DNA of 64,000 nt, from assembly GCF_019915265.1 (NCBI RefSeq), contig NZ_CP082780.1, forward strand, positions 2,418,001-2,482,000. The letters run 5' to 3'. Shown here piece by piece: positions 1-9,242 of the stretch. This DNA is from Bacillus aquiflavi (lineage in GTDB: Bacteria > Bacillota > Bacilli > Bacillales > Cytobacillaceae). Under the pieces are notes generated by a model. The model saw only the letters and a list, made by a program, of their open reading frames with translations. It did no database searches and was not told the origin of the DNA. The translations under genes were made by a program, and so were the position numbers. Every line of letters begins with the position of its first letter. The first letter of the stretch is position 1.

Positions 1-1163
1 ATCTTATCTATAATGTTCGTTAAAACAGATGGATATCTTATTTTAAAATAAACAATCGGCAGTGCTATGATCATACAAATCAAAGCGGACACACCTGCAA
101 CAAGTACACTGTTCCAAGCATAACCCCAAAAGCGAGAATCTAACGCTCCTTCCATCACCCCAACACTTGACCAATAAATAAGGACGATAGTCGGAAGAAG
201 AACCGCAAGAGAAAATATCCCAAGCACATATATAAGTACTGGAGCTTTCCATTTACCTAAAGATAATAAAGAAGGTTTTTTATATGTATTTGATGTTTGA
301 TAATATCTTTGCTTTAGACGCGTTCTCCTTTCAACCGCGAGAAACACTAAAGTAATTAGTATAAGAACCATACTTAAAATTGAAGCACTAACATGATCGT
401 AATTTCCCATTTGATAGTATATAGCGGCAGTAAATGTCGTATATCGAAGCATCGCAATTGCCCCAAAATCGGATAATACATATAACGATATTAAAATGGC
501 ACCTGCTCCAATCGCTGGTCTTAGAAAAGGTAAATTTACCTTCCAAAAAACTTGGAACGTGTTTAGCCCTTGTATTCTTGCTGCATCCTCAAAGCTTTGG
601 TTCATTTTTCTTAATGCTGAACTAGCAATAAGAAACACATACGGATATGTAAACATAGTTAATACAAAAACAACGCCCCAAAAGGAATAAATATTAATTG
701 GATATTCAGAAAACCAATTCATCCATTTTTCCTTTAACCATCCTGTTGGTCCAAAAATGATAATATATGTCATTGCACCAACATAAGGGGGGATAACTAA
801 TGGTAAAGCTAAAAGCCATTGCCAAACCTTTCTTCCTGGGAGATCACATCTGTTTACAAACCAAGCTAGTGAAATACCGATTGATACTGATAAGATGGTA
901 ACAGTAAATGTTAAACTTAATGTATTCCATAGTAAGCCTGGGATTCTCGTATCTAATAATTTAATCCATTGTTCTGTTCCAGCAAATAGTGAACTCCAAA
1001 TTACATATAAAATTGGGATAAACATTACAAAAGCAATCATTATGCTGAGTAATAACAATATGTAGTCTGGCTGGCTTCCATTTTGAGATTTTATAAAGTT
1101 TTGGAAAAAAGCTCGAAATGCACGATTTCGAGCCTTAAAGTCTGACTGTTCTTGTCTGTTCAT
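1..1163 (-). CDS. Fe(III) ABC transporter permease, 3' end outside the window
   Basis: Inner-membrane permease of an iron(III) importer of the FbpB/SfuB/FutB type. The minus-strand frame opens with ATG at 1163 and stays open to base 1, so about 387 N-terminal residues are visible and the C-terminus is missing. It has a charged N-terminus followed by many hydrophobic segments. Two permease halves seem fused: the EAA-like loop of the first half (SFEDAARIQGL) is near residue 210, and a second set of membrane spans starts near residue 295. It begins only 11 bases after the binding-protein gene, so the two are almost certainly one operon under the upstream Fur-type promoter. Iron is inferred from the binding protein and the Fur box; a related metal is possible. 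Confidence 0.85.
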   Translation of the reverse strand, partial: MNRQEQSDFKARNRAFRAFFQNFIKSQNGSQPDYILLLLSIMIAFVMFIPILYVIWSSLFAGTEQWIKLLDTRIPGLLWNTLSLTFTVTILSVSIGISLAWFVNRCDLPGRKVWQWLLALPLVIPPYVGAMTYIIIFGPTGWLKEKWMNWFSEYPINIYSFWGVVFVLTMFTYPYVFLIASSALRKMNQSFEDAARIQGLNTFQVFWKVNLPFLRPAIGAGAILISLYVLSDFGAIAMLRYTTFTAAIYYQMGNYDHVSASILSMVLILITLVFLAVERRTRLKQRYYQTSNTYKKPSLLSLGKWKAPVLIYVLGIFSLAVLLPTIVLIYWSSVGVMEGALDSRFWGYAWNSVLVAGVSALICMIIALPIVYFKIRYPSVLTNIIDK

Positions 1164-1174
1164 TATTTGGTCTC

Positions 1175-2248
1175 CTATTTTACTTCTAAATCAAGCCCTG
1201 CTTTTTCAATTAATGTTTTGGTATCAGTCCATACTTTACCTAGCTGACTTAATGGCATTTCCATTGTTTTGTAATCAGAAATACGTTTTGCTTCCTCCGT
1301 TGTTTGCACATTAGGATTTAATGGCACTTCTTTAGAGGCAAATGAAAATTCCTTTTGATTTTCTTCTAAAAGAATCCACTCCAAAAATTCTTTTGCATTT
1401 TTTTCGTTTGGAGCTCCTTTTATAAAAGCAACACCAGCCGCATTTACGAATACGCCCATCTCATCATCTGCTTGATCCGTGTATACTGCACCAACATGAT
1501 TATTAGTTGGTTCATTTAGCTGCTGATGATAGTAATAGTTATTAACTAAACCAAATTTATATTCGCCTGAACCAACTGCAAGTCTAATTTCACCATGATC
1601 TTTCATAATTGCCCCAGCATTTTCTTTTATTTTCTTTAACCATTCGCTTGTTTTCTCATCGCCCCATTCATTTCTAAGAGCTGAAACTTGTGCAACAAGA
1701 CCAGCATTTCCACCCCTAGTAATTGCAAATTGACCTTTCCACTTTGGATCAGTTAGTTCCCACATTGTTTTAGGCATTTCTTCTTCTGTTATTAAGTCCT
1801 CATTATACATTAATATTCTAGTCCGTGCAGATAAACCGAACCAAGAATTATCTTCCGCACGATACTTTTCATCAATGCTATCAATTCCTTTTGGATCAAA
1901 TCCTTGAAGTAAACCTTCTATACGTAAATGCTCCATTGCACCAATATCATTTGAAATCAATATATCGGCTTGTGGCCGCTTACCTTCCTCTTTAATTCGG
2001 TTTATAACCGTATCATCTGCATGTAGTGCTTTTACTTTAATACCTGTTTCTTGTTCAAATTTATCCAATAAAGGTTGAACAAACTTCTCTTTTCGAGAAG
2101 AGTATACAACTAACTCGCCTGACTTTTTAGGATTATCTTTCACTTCTTCTTTTTGAGCATCTTCTTTATTTGAAGAACCGCACGCTACTAAAAGCACAAA
2201 AGAAAGCGCTAATAATAACCCTAATAAAAGTTTTTTGGTTAACTTCAT
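1175..2248 (-). CDS. Fe(III) ABC transporter substrate-binding lipoprotein
   Basis: Extracellular binding protein (357 aa) that captures ferric iron and hands it to the permease encoded next. The N-terminus is a lipoprotein signal: KK, a hydrophobic run, then the lipobox LVAC with Cys at residue 23. The mature part fits the periplasmic-binding fold of the FbpA/FutA/IdiA family. It begins with the typical LVVYSSR strand, and a tyrosine-rich stretch (NNYYYH, around residue 240) matches the site where this family places its iron-ligand tyrosines. First gene of the operon. A sigma-A promoter with an overlapping Fur box lies about 55 bases upstream, so repression by Fe-Fur is expected. Gene names vary in this family, so none is assigned. 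Confidence 0.88.
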   Translation of the reverse strand: MKLTKKLLLGLLLALSFVLLVACGSSNKEDAQKEEVKDNPKKSGELVVYSSRKEKFVQPLLDKFEQETGIKVKALHADDTVINRIKEEGKRPQADILISNDIGAMEHLRIEGLLQGFDPKGIDSIDEKYRAEDNSWFGLSARTRILMYNEDLITEEEMPKTMWELTDPKWKGQFAITRGGNAGLVAQVSALRNEWGDEKTSEWLKKIKENAGAIMKDHGEIRLAVGSGEYKFGLVNNYYYHQQLNEPTNNHVGAVYTDQADDEMGVFVNAAGVAFIKGAPNEKNAKEFLEWILLEENQKEFSFASKEVPLNPNVQTTEEAKRISDYKTMEMPLSQLGKVWTDTKTLIEKAGLDLEVK

Positions 2249-2301
2249 TTCATTTATCCCCCTATGTAAATCTAATTTTATGAATAATTATCACAAGATT
2301 C

Positions 2302-2331
2302 ATTATAGTTGATAACGATTATCAATGTCAA
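2302..2331 (-). promoter_or_regulatory. Sigma-A promoter with embedded Fur box
   Basis: On the minus strand TTGACA (2326-2331) and TATAAT (2302-2307) are separated by 18 bases. The spacer holds TGATAACGATTATCA (2310-2324), a 7-1-7 inverted repeat with one mismatch to the Bacillus Fur consensus. A repressor bound there would block RNA polymerase. It drives the iron transporter operon starting at 2248. Confidence 0.85.
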
Positions 2332-2503
2332 TATTATTTATTGTCAAATAAGTGTTTGTTATCTTTTATTTTATCCTATTAGTATATTGTATTCTCACTA
2401 TCGAAATGAACAATACATGACAAAGCAATAAAAAGATAAAGCACGGAGACGGGAAAACTTTAGACAGTATAGAAATAGTCGAACCAAAAAGTACCCAATA
2501 AAA

Positions 2504-2538
2504 AAGCACCTATTTTAACAAATTTAAAATAGGTGCTT
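2504..2538 (-). terminator. Rho-independent terminator after dtd
   Basis: Perfect 15-bp stem (2504-2518 with 2524-2538) and a 5-base loop. On the minus strand it is followed by TTTTTATT. It lies about 150 bases beyond the dtd stop and closes the relA-dtd transcript before the iron operon. The rest of the 2249-2688 gap shows only the Fur-controlled promoter. Confidence 0.85.
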
Positions 2539-2688
2539 ACATTCATATCAAAATAAATAGTTTTTAGTCATTTTGTTCATCATGCACCTGTCTCAAACAA
2601 TTTCAAAAATAAAAAGGCTGTTGGTCAAAAATGTGAATAATACTGTACATTTTTCCCCAATAACCCTAACTTAAAATAATAGTTTTGT

Positions 2689-3135
2689 TTATTTTTGTTT
2701 ACTGTCGATGACAAGTGTAACCGGCCCATCGTTTATTAATTGAACATCCATCATTGCGGCAAATTTGCCCGTTTCAACTTTAATACCTTTCTCCTGAATA
2801 AGGTGATTAAAGTGGTTATATAGTTTTAACGCATGATCAGGCTTAGCTGCTTCCATAAAGTTTGGCCGTCTTCCTTTGCGACAATCACCATACAAAGTAA
2901 ATTGTGAGACTGATAAAACTTCTCCACCAATCTCTAGCAAGGAACGATTCATTCTTCCATTTTCATCTTCAAAAATACGAAGGTGGACAATTTTTTCAGC
3001 TAAATAAAAAGCGTCTTCTTCTGTATCTTCGTGGGTTACACCAACGAGTACAACAAATCCTTTCTGAATTTGCCCTACAATTTTCCCTTCAACTGCTACG
3101 CTTGCATTTTTGCTTCGCTGTACAACAACTCGCAT
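2689..3135 (-). CDS. dtd: D-aminoacyl-tRNA deacylase
   Basis: Cytoplasmic proofreading enzyme that hydrolyses D-amino acids from mischarged tRNA (D-Tyr-tRNA and others). At 148 aa it has the family's usual length. Both signature motifs are present: SQFTL at residues 77-81 and NDGPVT (the NxGPVT motif) at 135-140, which together line the chiral pocket. Start ATG at 3135, with the relA stop 11 bases upstream, so it is co-transcribed with relA as in B. subtilis (yrvI). A terminator at 2504-2538 ends the unit. Nothing unusual is seen. Confidence 0.96.
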   Translation of the reverse strand: MRVVVQRSKNASVAVEGKIVGQIQKGFVVLVGVTHEDTEEDAFYLAEKIVHLRIFEDENGRMNRSLLEIGGEVLSVSQFTLYGDCRKGRRPNFMEAAKPDHALKLYNHFNHLIQEKGIKVETGKFAAMMDVQLINDGPVTLVIDSKQK

Positions 3136-3146
3136 AAAAAAACTCC

Positions 3147-5348
3147 TTAATTCATCATTCTTCGCACTGAATAAATATCGGAAATTTGCTTAATTCGATC
3201 GACAACTTTTTGTAAATGGCTTACATTTTGAATATAGATCGACATCATAATCGTTGCCATTTTATTTCGATCAGATTTTCCAGATACTGCGGAAATATTT
3301 GTTTTCGTTTCATTTACTGCTTGAAGTACCTCATTTAATAAACCACGGCGATCATAGCCACTAATTTCAATATCAACAATATATTCTTTTCGATCATATA
3401 AATTTGTTTCCCATTCAACTGGAATTAGTCTTACTTTAGCTTCGACTGAATTAATATTTGGACAATCTGAGCGATGAACGGAAACGCCTCTTCCTTTTGT
3501 AATAAAACCTACAATATCATCTCCTGGAACAGGATTGCAGCATCGTGATAACCGAATTAATAAATTATCAATTCCTTTAACACGAACACCCGATTCTCGT
3601 CTTTTTGTTGTAGGAAATGATTTTAATTCAGATACTGCCAGATCTATTCCCTGCTCATTAACTTGTTCTAGTTCGCGTTGTTTCCGATACTTTTCAGTCA
3701 ATCTGTTGGCAATTTGTGCGGCCGTTATCCCATTATAGCCAACAGCAGCATACATATCTTCCTCACTAGCAAAGTTAAACTTCTCTGTTACTCGTTTCAC
3801 ATTTTCAAGTGTCATAATTTCTTTTAACTCAAATTCCATATTACGAATTTCTTTTTCAATAAGTTCTTTACCTTTAGTAACATTTTCTTCGCGTCGTTGC
3901 TTTTTAAAAAACTGACGGATTTTATTTTTTGCTTGTGACGTCTGAACAATCTTTAGCCAGTCTTGACTTGGACCGTATGAATGCTTTGATGTTAATATTT
4001 CAATAATGTCGCCCGTTTTTAATTTGTAATCGAGAGAAACCATTTTCCCATTTACTTTCGCCCCAATTGTTTTATTACCAATTTCAGAATGAATTCGGTA
4101 AGCAAAATCAAGAGGAACAGACCCTGAAGGGAGTTCAATTACATCACCCTTTGGAGTGAATACGAAAACCATATCAGAAAACAAATCAATTTTTAGTGAT
4201 TCCATAAATTCTTCTGCATTTGTTGTATTATGTTGGAATTCTAAAATTTCTCTGAACCAAGTTAATTTTTCTTCAAAGGAAGATCCTTCGTTCACTTTTT
4301 TTCCTTCTTTATAAGCCCAATGAGCAGCAATCCCAAATTCAGCAATTCGATGCATTTCAAATGTTCGGATTTGCACTTCCAAAGGATCACCTTTAGGCCC
4401 GATTACGGTTGTATGCAACGACTGGTACATATTTGGTTTAGGCATGGCGATATAATCTTTAAAACGCCCTGGCATCGGCTTCCAGCACGTATGAATAATT
4501 CCTAAAACAGCATAACAATCTTTAATATTATTTACGATAATTCTTACTGCAAGCAAATCATAAATTTCGTTAAATTGTTTATTTTGCAATGCCATTTTTC
4601 GGTAAATACTATAAATATGCTTCGGACGACCAGATATTTCTGCTTTAATTGAAACGTCGCTCAACCGACTGCGTACTTCTTCAATGACTTCATCTAAATA
4701 CTGTTCCCGTTCAGCACGTTTTCGCTTCATTAAATTAACGATACGGTAATATTGCTGCGGGTTTAAATAACGCAAAGCCGTGTCTTCAAGCTCCCACTTA
4801 ATTTTAGAAATGCCAAGCCGATGTGCAAGTGGTGCAAAGATTTCCAGCGTCTCATTTGCTATCCGCCGTTGCTTTTCAAATGGTAAATGTTTTAGCGTCC
4901 TCATGTTATGAAGCCTATCAGCAAGTTTTATTAAAATAACCCGGATATCTTGAGCCATTGCGACGAACATTTTCCGATGATTTTCAGCTTGTTGTTCTTC
5001 TTTAGATTTGTATTTAATTTTACCAAGCTTTGTAACACCATCAACTAACATCGCCACTTCATCATTAAATGACTCTTTAATGTCCTCTAGTGAAATACTT
5101 GTATCTTCTACAACATCATGAAGAAAGCCAGCCGCTACTGTAGCTGGATCCATTTGCAGGTCAGCAAGTATCCCAGATACTTGAATTGGATGAACAATAT
5201 ACGGTTCACCCGATTTTCGAAATTGATCCCGATGAGCTTTTTTTGCAAACTCATATGCTTTCTCAACGAATGCTACATGCTCTTGATTTAAATATTGTTT
5301 TGTACGATCAATAACCTCTTTAGCGGTTAACACATGATCATTTGCCAT
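3147..5348 (-). CDS. relA: Bifunctional (p)ppGpp synthetase/hydrolase RelA
   Basis: Stringent-response enzyme (733 aa) that makes (p)ppGpp from ATP and GTP/GDP on stalled ribosomes and also degrades it. Domains in order: HD hydrolase (about residues 50-200; H53, HD at 77-78, D144 in DRLHNMR), synthetase (about 240-350; [12 protein letters not shown] and FKDYIAMPK), TGS (about 395-455), a helical/zinc-finger-like part with CCNPVPGD, and a C-terminal ACT domain (from about 655). The HD ligands are intact, so both activities are expected, as in other Firmicute Rel proteins. It is followed directly by dtd. In B. subtilis apt lies immediately upstream; here the LXG-toxin operon has come between apt and relA. 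Confidence 0.97.
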   Translation of the reverse strand: MANDHVLTAKEVIDRTKQYLNQEHVAFVEKAYEFAKKAHRDQFRKSGEPYIVHPIQVSGILADLQMDPATVAAGFLHDVVEDTSISLEDIKESFNDEVAMLVDGVTKLGKIKYKSKEEQQAENHRKMFVAMAQDIRVILIKLADRLHNMRTLKHLPFEKQRRIANETLEIFAPLAHRLGISKIKWELEDTALRYLNPQQYYRIVNLMKRKRAEREQYLDEVIEEVRSRLSDVSIKAEISGRPKHIYSIYRKMALQNKQFNEIYDLLAVRIIVNNIKDCYAVLGIIHTCWKPMPGRFKDYIAMPKPNMYQSLHTTVIGPKGDPLEVQIRTFEMHRIAEFGIAAHWAYKEGKKVNEGSSFEEKLTWFREILEFQHNTTNAEEFMESLKIDLFSDMVFVFTPKGDVIELPSGSVPLDFAYRIHSEIGNKTIGAKVNGKMVSLDYKLKTGDIIEILTSKHSYGPSQDWLKIVQTSQAKNKIRQFFKKQRREENVTKGKELIEKEIRNMEFELKEIMTLENVKRVTEKFNFASEEDMYAAVGYNGITAAQIANRLTEKYRKQRELEQVNEQGIDLAVSELKSFPTTKRRESGVRVKGIDNLLIRLSRCCNPVPGDDIVGFITKGRGVSVHRSDCPNINSVEAKVRLIPVEWETNLYDRKEYIVDIEISGYDRRGLLNEVLQAVNETKTNISAVSGKSDRNKMATIMMSIYIQNVSHLQKVVDRIKQISDIYSVRRMMN

Positions 5349-5708
5349 GGAATCACCTATTTAAACCTTTTTTAATCATATATAAAAAAGTTCTTATAAA
5401 AAGAACTGCACCAGTCCTAAATATCCGTTTTTTTAATTTTTGACTGTTTTTTTAATTATAATGATTGTTACTATTATCGAAAAAAAAAGGCAAGATGTAA
5501 AGGGGATAAGAACTATCTTTTTAAGGAAATTGTTCTTTTCTGTCGAAAAAAACATTTTTAATCGTTTTAACGTAATAATATAAAGTAGATTTTTTCCTTT
5601 TCGATAAGGGAATAACGGAGAAAAAGGAAGCATCTTCTTCAGAGACCGAAGCACTTCCTAATGCAACATTTACTTATTTTTTTGAAAAAAAACTAGTTCT
5701 AATCATTA
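5349..5708. other. AT-rich intergenic region between relA and the toxin operon
   Basis: Noncoding as far as I can tell. It holds the relA leader and, at 5625-5659, a hairpin that could end the toxin operon. A 73-codon open frame on the minus strand (5433-5654) is rich in K, F and I, has no convincing ribosome-binding site and looks fortuitous. Confidence 0.5.
5625..5659 (-). terminator. Possible terminator of the LXG-toxin operon
   Basis: Inverted repeat AGGAAG (5625-5630) / CTTCCT (5654-5659) with an inner CTTC/GAAG pairing. On the minus strand it is followed by TTTTTCTCC. It lies about 50 bases after the last immunity-gene copy. Confidence 0.5.
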
Positions 5709-5782
5709 ATTTTCTTCTATATATATTTCACCTAAGTCTTCAAGAGAAAATTTGCTTTTTGGGTTATATGTAAACCAATCTG

Positions 5783-6316
5783 TCAACAACTTATCATATA
5801 AGAAATATTTTTTTTATTTACTAATTCCTCTTTAATCATCTTATGTTTTTTCATAAACTTTTCTATTTCTTTTGGATCTCTTGTGCTGTAACTCTCCTTA
5901 GTGGGATCATCATAAACCCTTATCTTTTCAATTTTTTTAATTATTATTTTTTTTGAATTAAGATTATAAAAATAGGTAAACCTTAATGATTCATTTTTGT
6001 AATCTTCAATGCCTATAACTTCAATTGTCTTTTCTTTTTTATCAAAAAATATGCTCATCCCCTCATTGCTATTTAAAGATGCATCATTATAAATTTCTCT
6101 ATTTTGATTTGGTAAATAATTCGCTCTCAAGTTTTCAGGTATATTTTTTAATACTTTTAAATTTTGGAAACTAGTAGATGTATATCCTCCTAACACAGTT
6201 TTCACTTCAGCATAATACATTTCATCAAATACATTTTTTATTTGGTTTGCTTTAAACAAATAGATCCCCCCTAGTACAACAACTAAAATGATTATCGTGT
6301 AGGCGATTTTTTTCAT
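5783..6316 (-). CDS. Candidate toxin immunity protein, copy A (C-terminus frameshifted)
   Basis: Probable immunity protein for the LXG toxin encoded upstream; this is inferred from position only. The product has an N-terminal membrane anchor (residues 4-22, hydrophobic) and a lysine-rich outer domain with no family I recognise. It is the second of two tandem copies about 95% alike. Relative to copy B one T is missing from a T run (5808-5815, 8 instead of 9), so the frame ends early after KNISYMISC. Adding the base extends the protein to about 5709, with the C-terminus LEDLGEIYIEEN seen in copy B as LEDLGEIYVEEK. The start ATG is preceded by GGGAGA, carried along from the toxin's 3' end by the duplication. 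The frameshift may be real, a slippage site or a sequencing error. Confidence 0.6.
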   Translation of the reverse strand: MKKIAYTIIILVVVLGGIYLFKANQIKNVFDEMYYAEVKTVLGGYTSTSFQNLKVLKNIPENLRANYLPNQNREIYNDASLNSNEGMSIFFDKKEKTIEVIGIEDYKNESLRFTYFYNLNSKKIIIKKIEKIRVYDDPTKESYSTRDPKEIEKFMKKHKMIKEELVNKKNISYMISC

Positions 6317-6335
6317 TTAAATTCTCCCATTTCGT

Positions 6336-6951
6336 TCATTTCTCTTCTACATATATTTCACCTAAGTCTTCAAGAGAAAATTTGCTTTTTGGGTTATATG
6401 TAAACCAATCTGTCAACAACTTATCATATAAGAAATATTTTTTTTTATTTACTAATTCCTCTTTAGTCATCTTATGTTTTTTCATAAACTTTTCTATTTC
6501 TTTTGGATCGCTTGTGCTGTAACTCTCCTTAGTGGGATCATCATAAACCCTTATCATTTCATTTTTTTTAATTATTATTTTTTTTGAATTAAGATTATAA
6601 AAATAGGTAAACCTTAATGATTCATTTTTGTAATCTTCAATGCCTATAACTTCAATTGTCTTTTTTTTTTTTTTATCAAAAAATATGCTCATCCCCTCAT
6701 TGCTATTTAAAGATGCATCATTATAAATTTCTCTATTTTGATTTGGTAAATAATTCGCTCTCAAGTTTTCAGGTATATTTTTTTAATACTTTTAAATTTT
6801 GGAAACTAGTAGATGTATATCCTCCTAACACAGTTTTCACTTCAGCATAATACATTTCATCAAATACATTTTTTATTTGGTTTGCTTTAAACAAATAGAT
6901 CCCCCCTAGTACAACAACTAAAATGATTATCGTGTAGGCGATTTTTTTCAT
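6336..6951 (-). pseudogene. Candidate toxin immunity protein, copy B (frameshifted)
   Basis: First of two tandem copies of the presumed immunity gene. Its ATG (6949-6951) overlaps the toxin stop as ATGA, so translation is coupled to the toxin; the ribosome-binding site GGGAGA lies inside the last toxin codons. The first 59 codons match copy A (membrane anchor MKKIAYTIIILVVVLGG), then a T run at 6778-6784 has seven T instead of six and shifts the frame. The remaining 142 codons are open in another frame and reach the true C-terminus. A second long T run (6661-6674, 14 T) differs from copy A by three bases and keeps the frame. Whether the lesion is genuine, phase-variable or an error cannot be told from one sequence. 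Confidence 0.65.
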
Positions 6952-8525
6952 TTGAATTCTCCCATTTCGTTCATATTTTCTTCAAGACTGCGAATAAAAC
7001 GATACGAATCTGGTGCCTTAGATTTTAATTCATCTAAGTTGGAAACTTTAAGTTCGGCAAAAATTTGCTTTTTCACGTTCTCTACGGTTGTATGTTTCGT
7101 AAATAATTCAGCACGTGTATACTTTATTCCGACTTCTTTATAATATTTATTTACAGCGGCTTGATAAGATAGCTGTTTTTCCTTTATTAAATAGTATATA
7201 TTTTCGGCATCTAAATCTGCGATATAGTCATCTTTTCCAAAGCTTGGCGGCTCTCCTATAGTTGCATCGCCCAACCAACCAGCTAAATCTTCCTTTTTCT
7301 CCTTTCCGATCCCTAATCCGAAAATCTTCATATCAGTTAAAACGAATCGATTATTAAGCATTGTTGCGGTAGTAATTTGCTGATGGGCGAAATCCCCTTT
7401 AGTTACCATTCTGTTATATTGTTCATTCCAATATATTTTAAATTCTGTATCTGTTAACTCTTTACCTATAGCATCTTCTAAACTTGCTTTGTACATATTA
7501 ATTCTATTATTCTTTTCTAAAAAGACTAAACTATTCTCTTTAGGTAATGAAACAATCTGGTTCTGCACGCGAACTTTATATCTTAACAGTTTATATTCGT
7601 CTTCAGAAAAGCCTAAAAAAATTGTAAAAAAATCTTTTTCATCAAAACGAAATTGAGGCAAGACCGTATACGGATCCCCAGCGGTCGCGTTCCATTTAAA
7701 ATGATCACCGCTTGAACTCTCACTTCCTCCATAACTAAATCCGCCAATTAATCGTGTAAAATACCAGTCAAGTTCTTCTGATGAAGCATAAGGGAACCTT
7801 TCTTTTAATTTCTCTTGTAGTTTATTCATGAGTTTAACCTCTTCTTCACCGAAACCAAATTCTTCTTGAAGGTGTTTATCGAATTCTTCTTCTGCAGTTA
7901 AATTCTTATACTCCCACTCATTATGAATCGATTTTGCCCATTTCATATCCGTTAATTTATATTTGAAACTATGTGCAAAGTCATCCCATGTACCTTGACT
8001 AATCATATGTAAACCAACTTCAATATTAGCTAAAATAGATTGAGCTTTCATATGGAGACTCGCATTATTAGAGTTAAAAGCATACAAACGTTGGATCGTA
8101 GCGACCATCTTTTTCGTCTCAAAAATTTGCTCTTGAACATTCTTAAATAAATGAAAGTTATCTTCTTTTAAACTATTTAATCTACCTTCAAAAGTATTTA
8201 TTTTTAGTAGCATTTCGTGCAGTTTATCCGTATCAATGATAGCGGACGGTGAAGGATCTACTTGTGCTTGGAATCGACTAATTAAAAATTTATTTCCCTC
8301 GATAATCTCTTCATTGGCACGGATAATTCCTTTGATTAGCGGAAGGTATACATCCCGCATGTATTCTTTAGCAACTTCATAGGATCTCCCTTTAAGGAGC
8401 GAATCATTGCTAAATGTTTCAATGGCTGTTAAAAGTCTATAGGCTGCGTTATTTTTACTTTGGAGAATTTTGTTTATATCATTAATTTGTTGATGCATTT
8501 CTGACATCGCTACTCTAAGTCCCAT
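6948..8525 (-). CDS. LXG-domain polymorphic toxin (predicted type VII secretion substrate)
   Basis: 525 aa. The N-terminal 200 or so residues are helical and carry the LXG hallmark: LLKGRSYEVAKEYM around residues 38-51, followed by a proline and more coiled helices. LXG domains guide toxins to the Yuk/Ess type VII secretion machinery in Firmicutes, and the C-terminal part is the variable toxin. Here that part (about 215-525) contains GDFAHQQIT, AGWLGDATIG and DDYIADLDAENI, which look conserved and could hold an active site. I cannot name the fold or the target, and none of the nuclease, NADase or deaminase motifs I know is evident. The start shares a base with the stop of the upstream gene (TAATG) and the end overlaps the immunity gene (ATGA), a tightly coupled operon. 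The secretion apparatus is not in this window. Confidence 0.8.
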   Translation of the reverse strand: MGLRVAMSEMHQQINDINKILQSKNNAAYRLLTAIETFSNDSLLKGRSYEVAKEYMRDVYLPLIKGIIRANEEIIEGNKFLISRFQAQVDPSPSAIIDTDKLHEMLLKINTFEGRLNSLKEDNFHLFKNVQEQIFETKKMVATIQRLYAFNSNNASLHMKAQSILANIEVGLHMISQGTWDDFAHSFKYKLTDMKWAKSIHNEWEYKNLTAEEEFDKHLQEEFGFGEEEVKLMNKLQEKLKERFPYASSEELDWYFTRLIGGFSYGGSESSSGDHFKWNATAGDPYTVLPQFRFDEKDFFTIFLGFSEDEYKLLRYKVRVQNQIVSLPKENSLVFLEKNNRINMYKASLEDAIGKELTDTEFKIYWNEQYNRMVTKGDFAHQQITTATMLNNRFVLTDMKIFGLGIGKEKKEDLAGWLGDATIGEPPSFGKDDYIADLDAENIYYLIKEKQLSYQAAVNKYYKEVGIKYTRAELFTKHTTVENVKKQIFAELKVSNLDELKSKAPDSYRFIRSLEENMNEMGEFK

Positions 8526-8890
8526 TATAACGCCTCCTTATTTGCACGAAGCTGTGCATATTGTTTGTTTAAAGCTAATTCCTGTTCATAAAGGATTTTC
8601 TTTTCGTTTTCTAAGCACTCTCTTTCTTCTTGAAATGCTTTTTCCGCCTCTCTCGTTGTTTCAAATAGTGTATCTTCCGTATCATTTAGAAAAGCAGAAG
8701 CTTCTACCCCCCGCCAAAAATGACTGAGTTCATCTAAAAGCTGTTTTCCTTTTAACATTACATCATGAAATTCATCAAATGCTAATTCATTTTTCTCAAT
8801 TTCTTTTATGACTTCTAACCGTTCTTCTTCATTTTTTTGTAATTCATTATATACTTGCAGCTTTTTTTCATGCCGATCTTTTTTACCCAT
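8525..8890 (-). CDS. Small coiled-coil LXG partner protein with WxG motif
   Basis: 121 aa, almost wholly helical and charged, with a central FWRGVEASAF that gives the W-x-G turn typical of WXG100-like hairpins. Such small proteins (YwqH/DUF5082-like or Lap-type partners) are encoded just ahead of LXG toxins and bind the LXG domain for secretion. The role here is inferred from size, motif and position. It overlaps the gene before it by eight bases (ATGGGTAA) and the toxin start after it by one base, so all three are translated as a block. Confidence 0.7.
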   Translation of the reverse strand: MGKKDRHEKKLQVYNELQKNEEERLEVIKEIEKNELAFDEFHDVMLKGKQLLDELSHFWRGVEASAFLNDTEDTLFETTREAEKAFQEERECLENEKKILYEQELALNKQYAQLRANKEAL

Positions 8891-9179
8891 TTTTATTCAC
8901 CTTATAGGCAATAGCCATTGCTTGCATGTGGTCATGCTTTTCAAAGCTTTTCGCGATAGATAAAATCCGTTCGAGATCACTTACTAAATAGCTAGAGATC
9001 ATATCTGTATATAATAACGTAATTGGAAAAGCTTTTTTTTTCATATAATCGTTAGGAGTAATATTTGTAAATCCCGACATAGTTGCCACTGAACTTGTAT
9101 GGCTTAAAGCATTCTTTTTATTTTTTATCTCATTTATGTACTGCTGAACAATCGTTTGATCTGATCTTATCTCACCCAT
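8883..9179 (-). CDS. Small LXG-operon protein, probable secretion partner
   Basis: 98 aa, helical, first gene of the toxin operon. It has a strong ribosome-binding site (AAGGGGGC) 8 bases before ATG at 9179. Size and position match the YwqI/DUF5344-type partner found with YwqJ-like LXG toxins, but sequence resemblance is loose, so the family assignment is tentative. It has no signal peptide or membrane span. It overlaps the next gene by eight bases. Confidence 0.6.
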   Translation of the reverse strand: MGEIRSDQTIVQQYINEIKNKKNALSHTSSVATMSGFTNITPNDYMKKKAFPITLLYTDMISSYLVSDLERILSIAKSFEKHDHMQAMAIAYKVNKNG

Positions 9180-9213
9180 TTGAATGCCCCCTTAACTTGT
9201 AAATAATAATATA

Positions 9214-9242
9214 ATTATACTATATTTTGAAATTAATGATAA
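9214..9242 (-). promoter_or_regulatory. Putative promoter of the LXG-toxin operon
   Basis: Minus strand TTATCA (9237-9242), 17-base spacer, TATAAT (9214-9219), about 35 bases before the first start codon. The -35 matches the consensus at four of six positions. Confidence 0.55.

Larger units (their letters stand above)
5709..6975. repeat. Tandem duplication of about 635 bp (immunity gene plus toxin tail)
   Basis: Two head-to-tail copies, about 5709-6340 and 6336-6975. The repeated unit includes the last roughly 25 bases of the toxin gene, because the sequence before copy A (GAAATGGGAGAATTTAAATG) is a one-mismatch copy of the toxin's end. Differences between copies are concentrated in T homopolymers. 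Confidence 0.9.

Noticed and set aside
5433-5654. 73-codon frame between relA and the immunity genes
   Set aside because: Low-complexity K/F/I composition, no spaced ribosome-binding site, and it covers a probable terminator.
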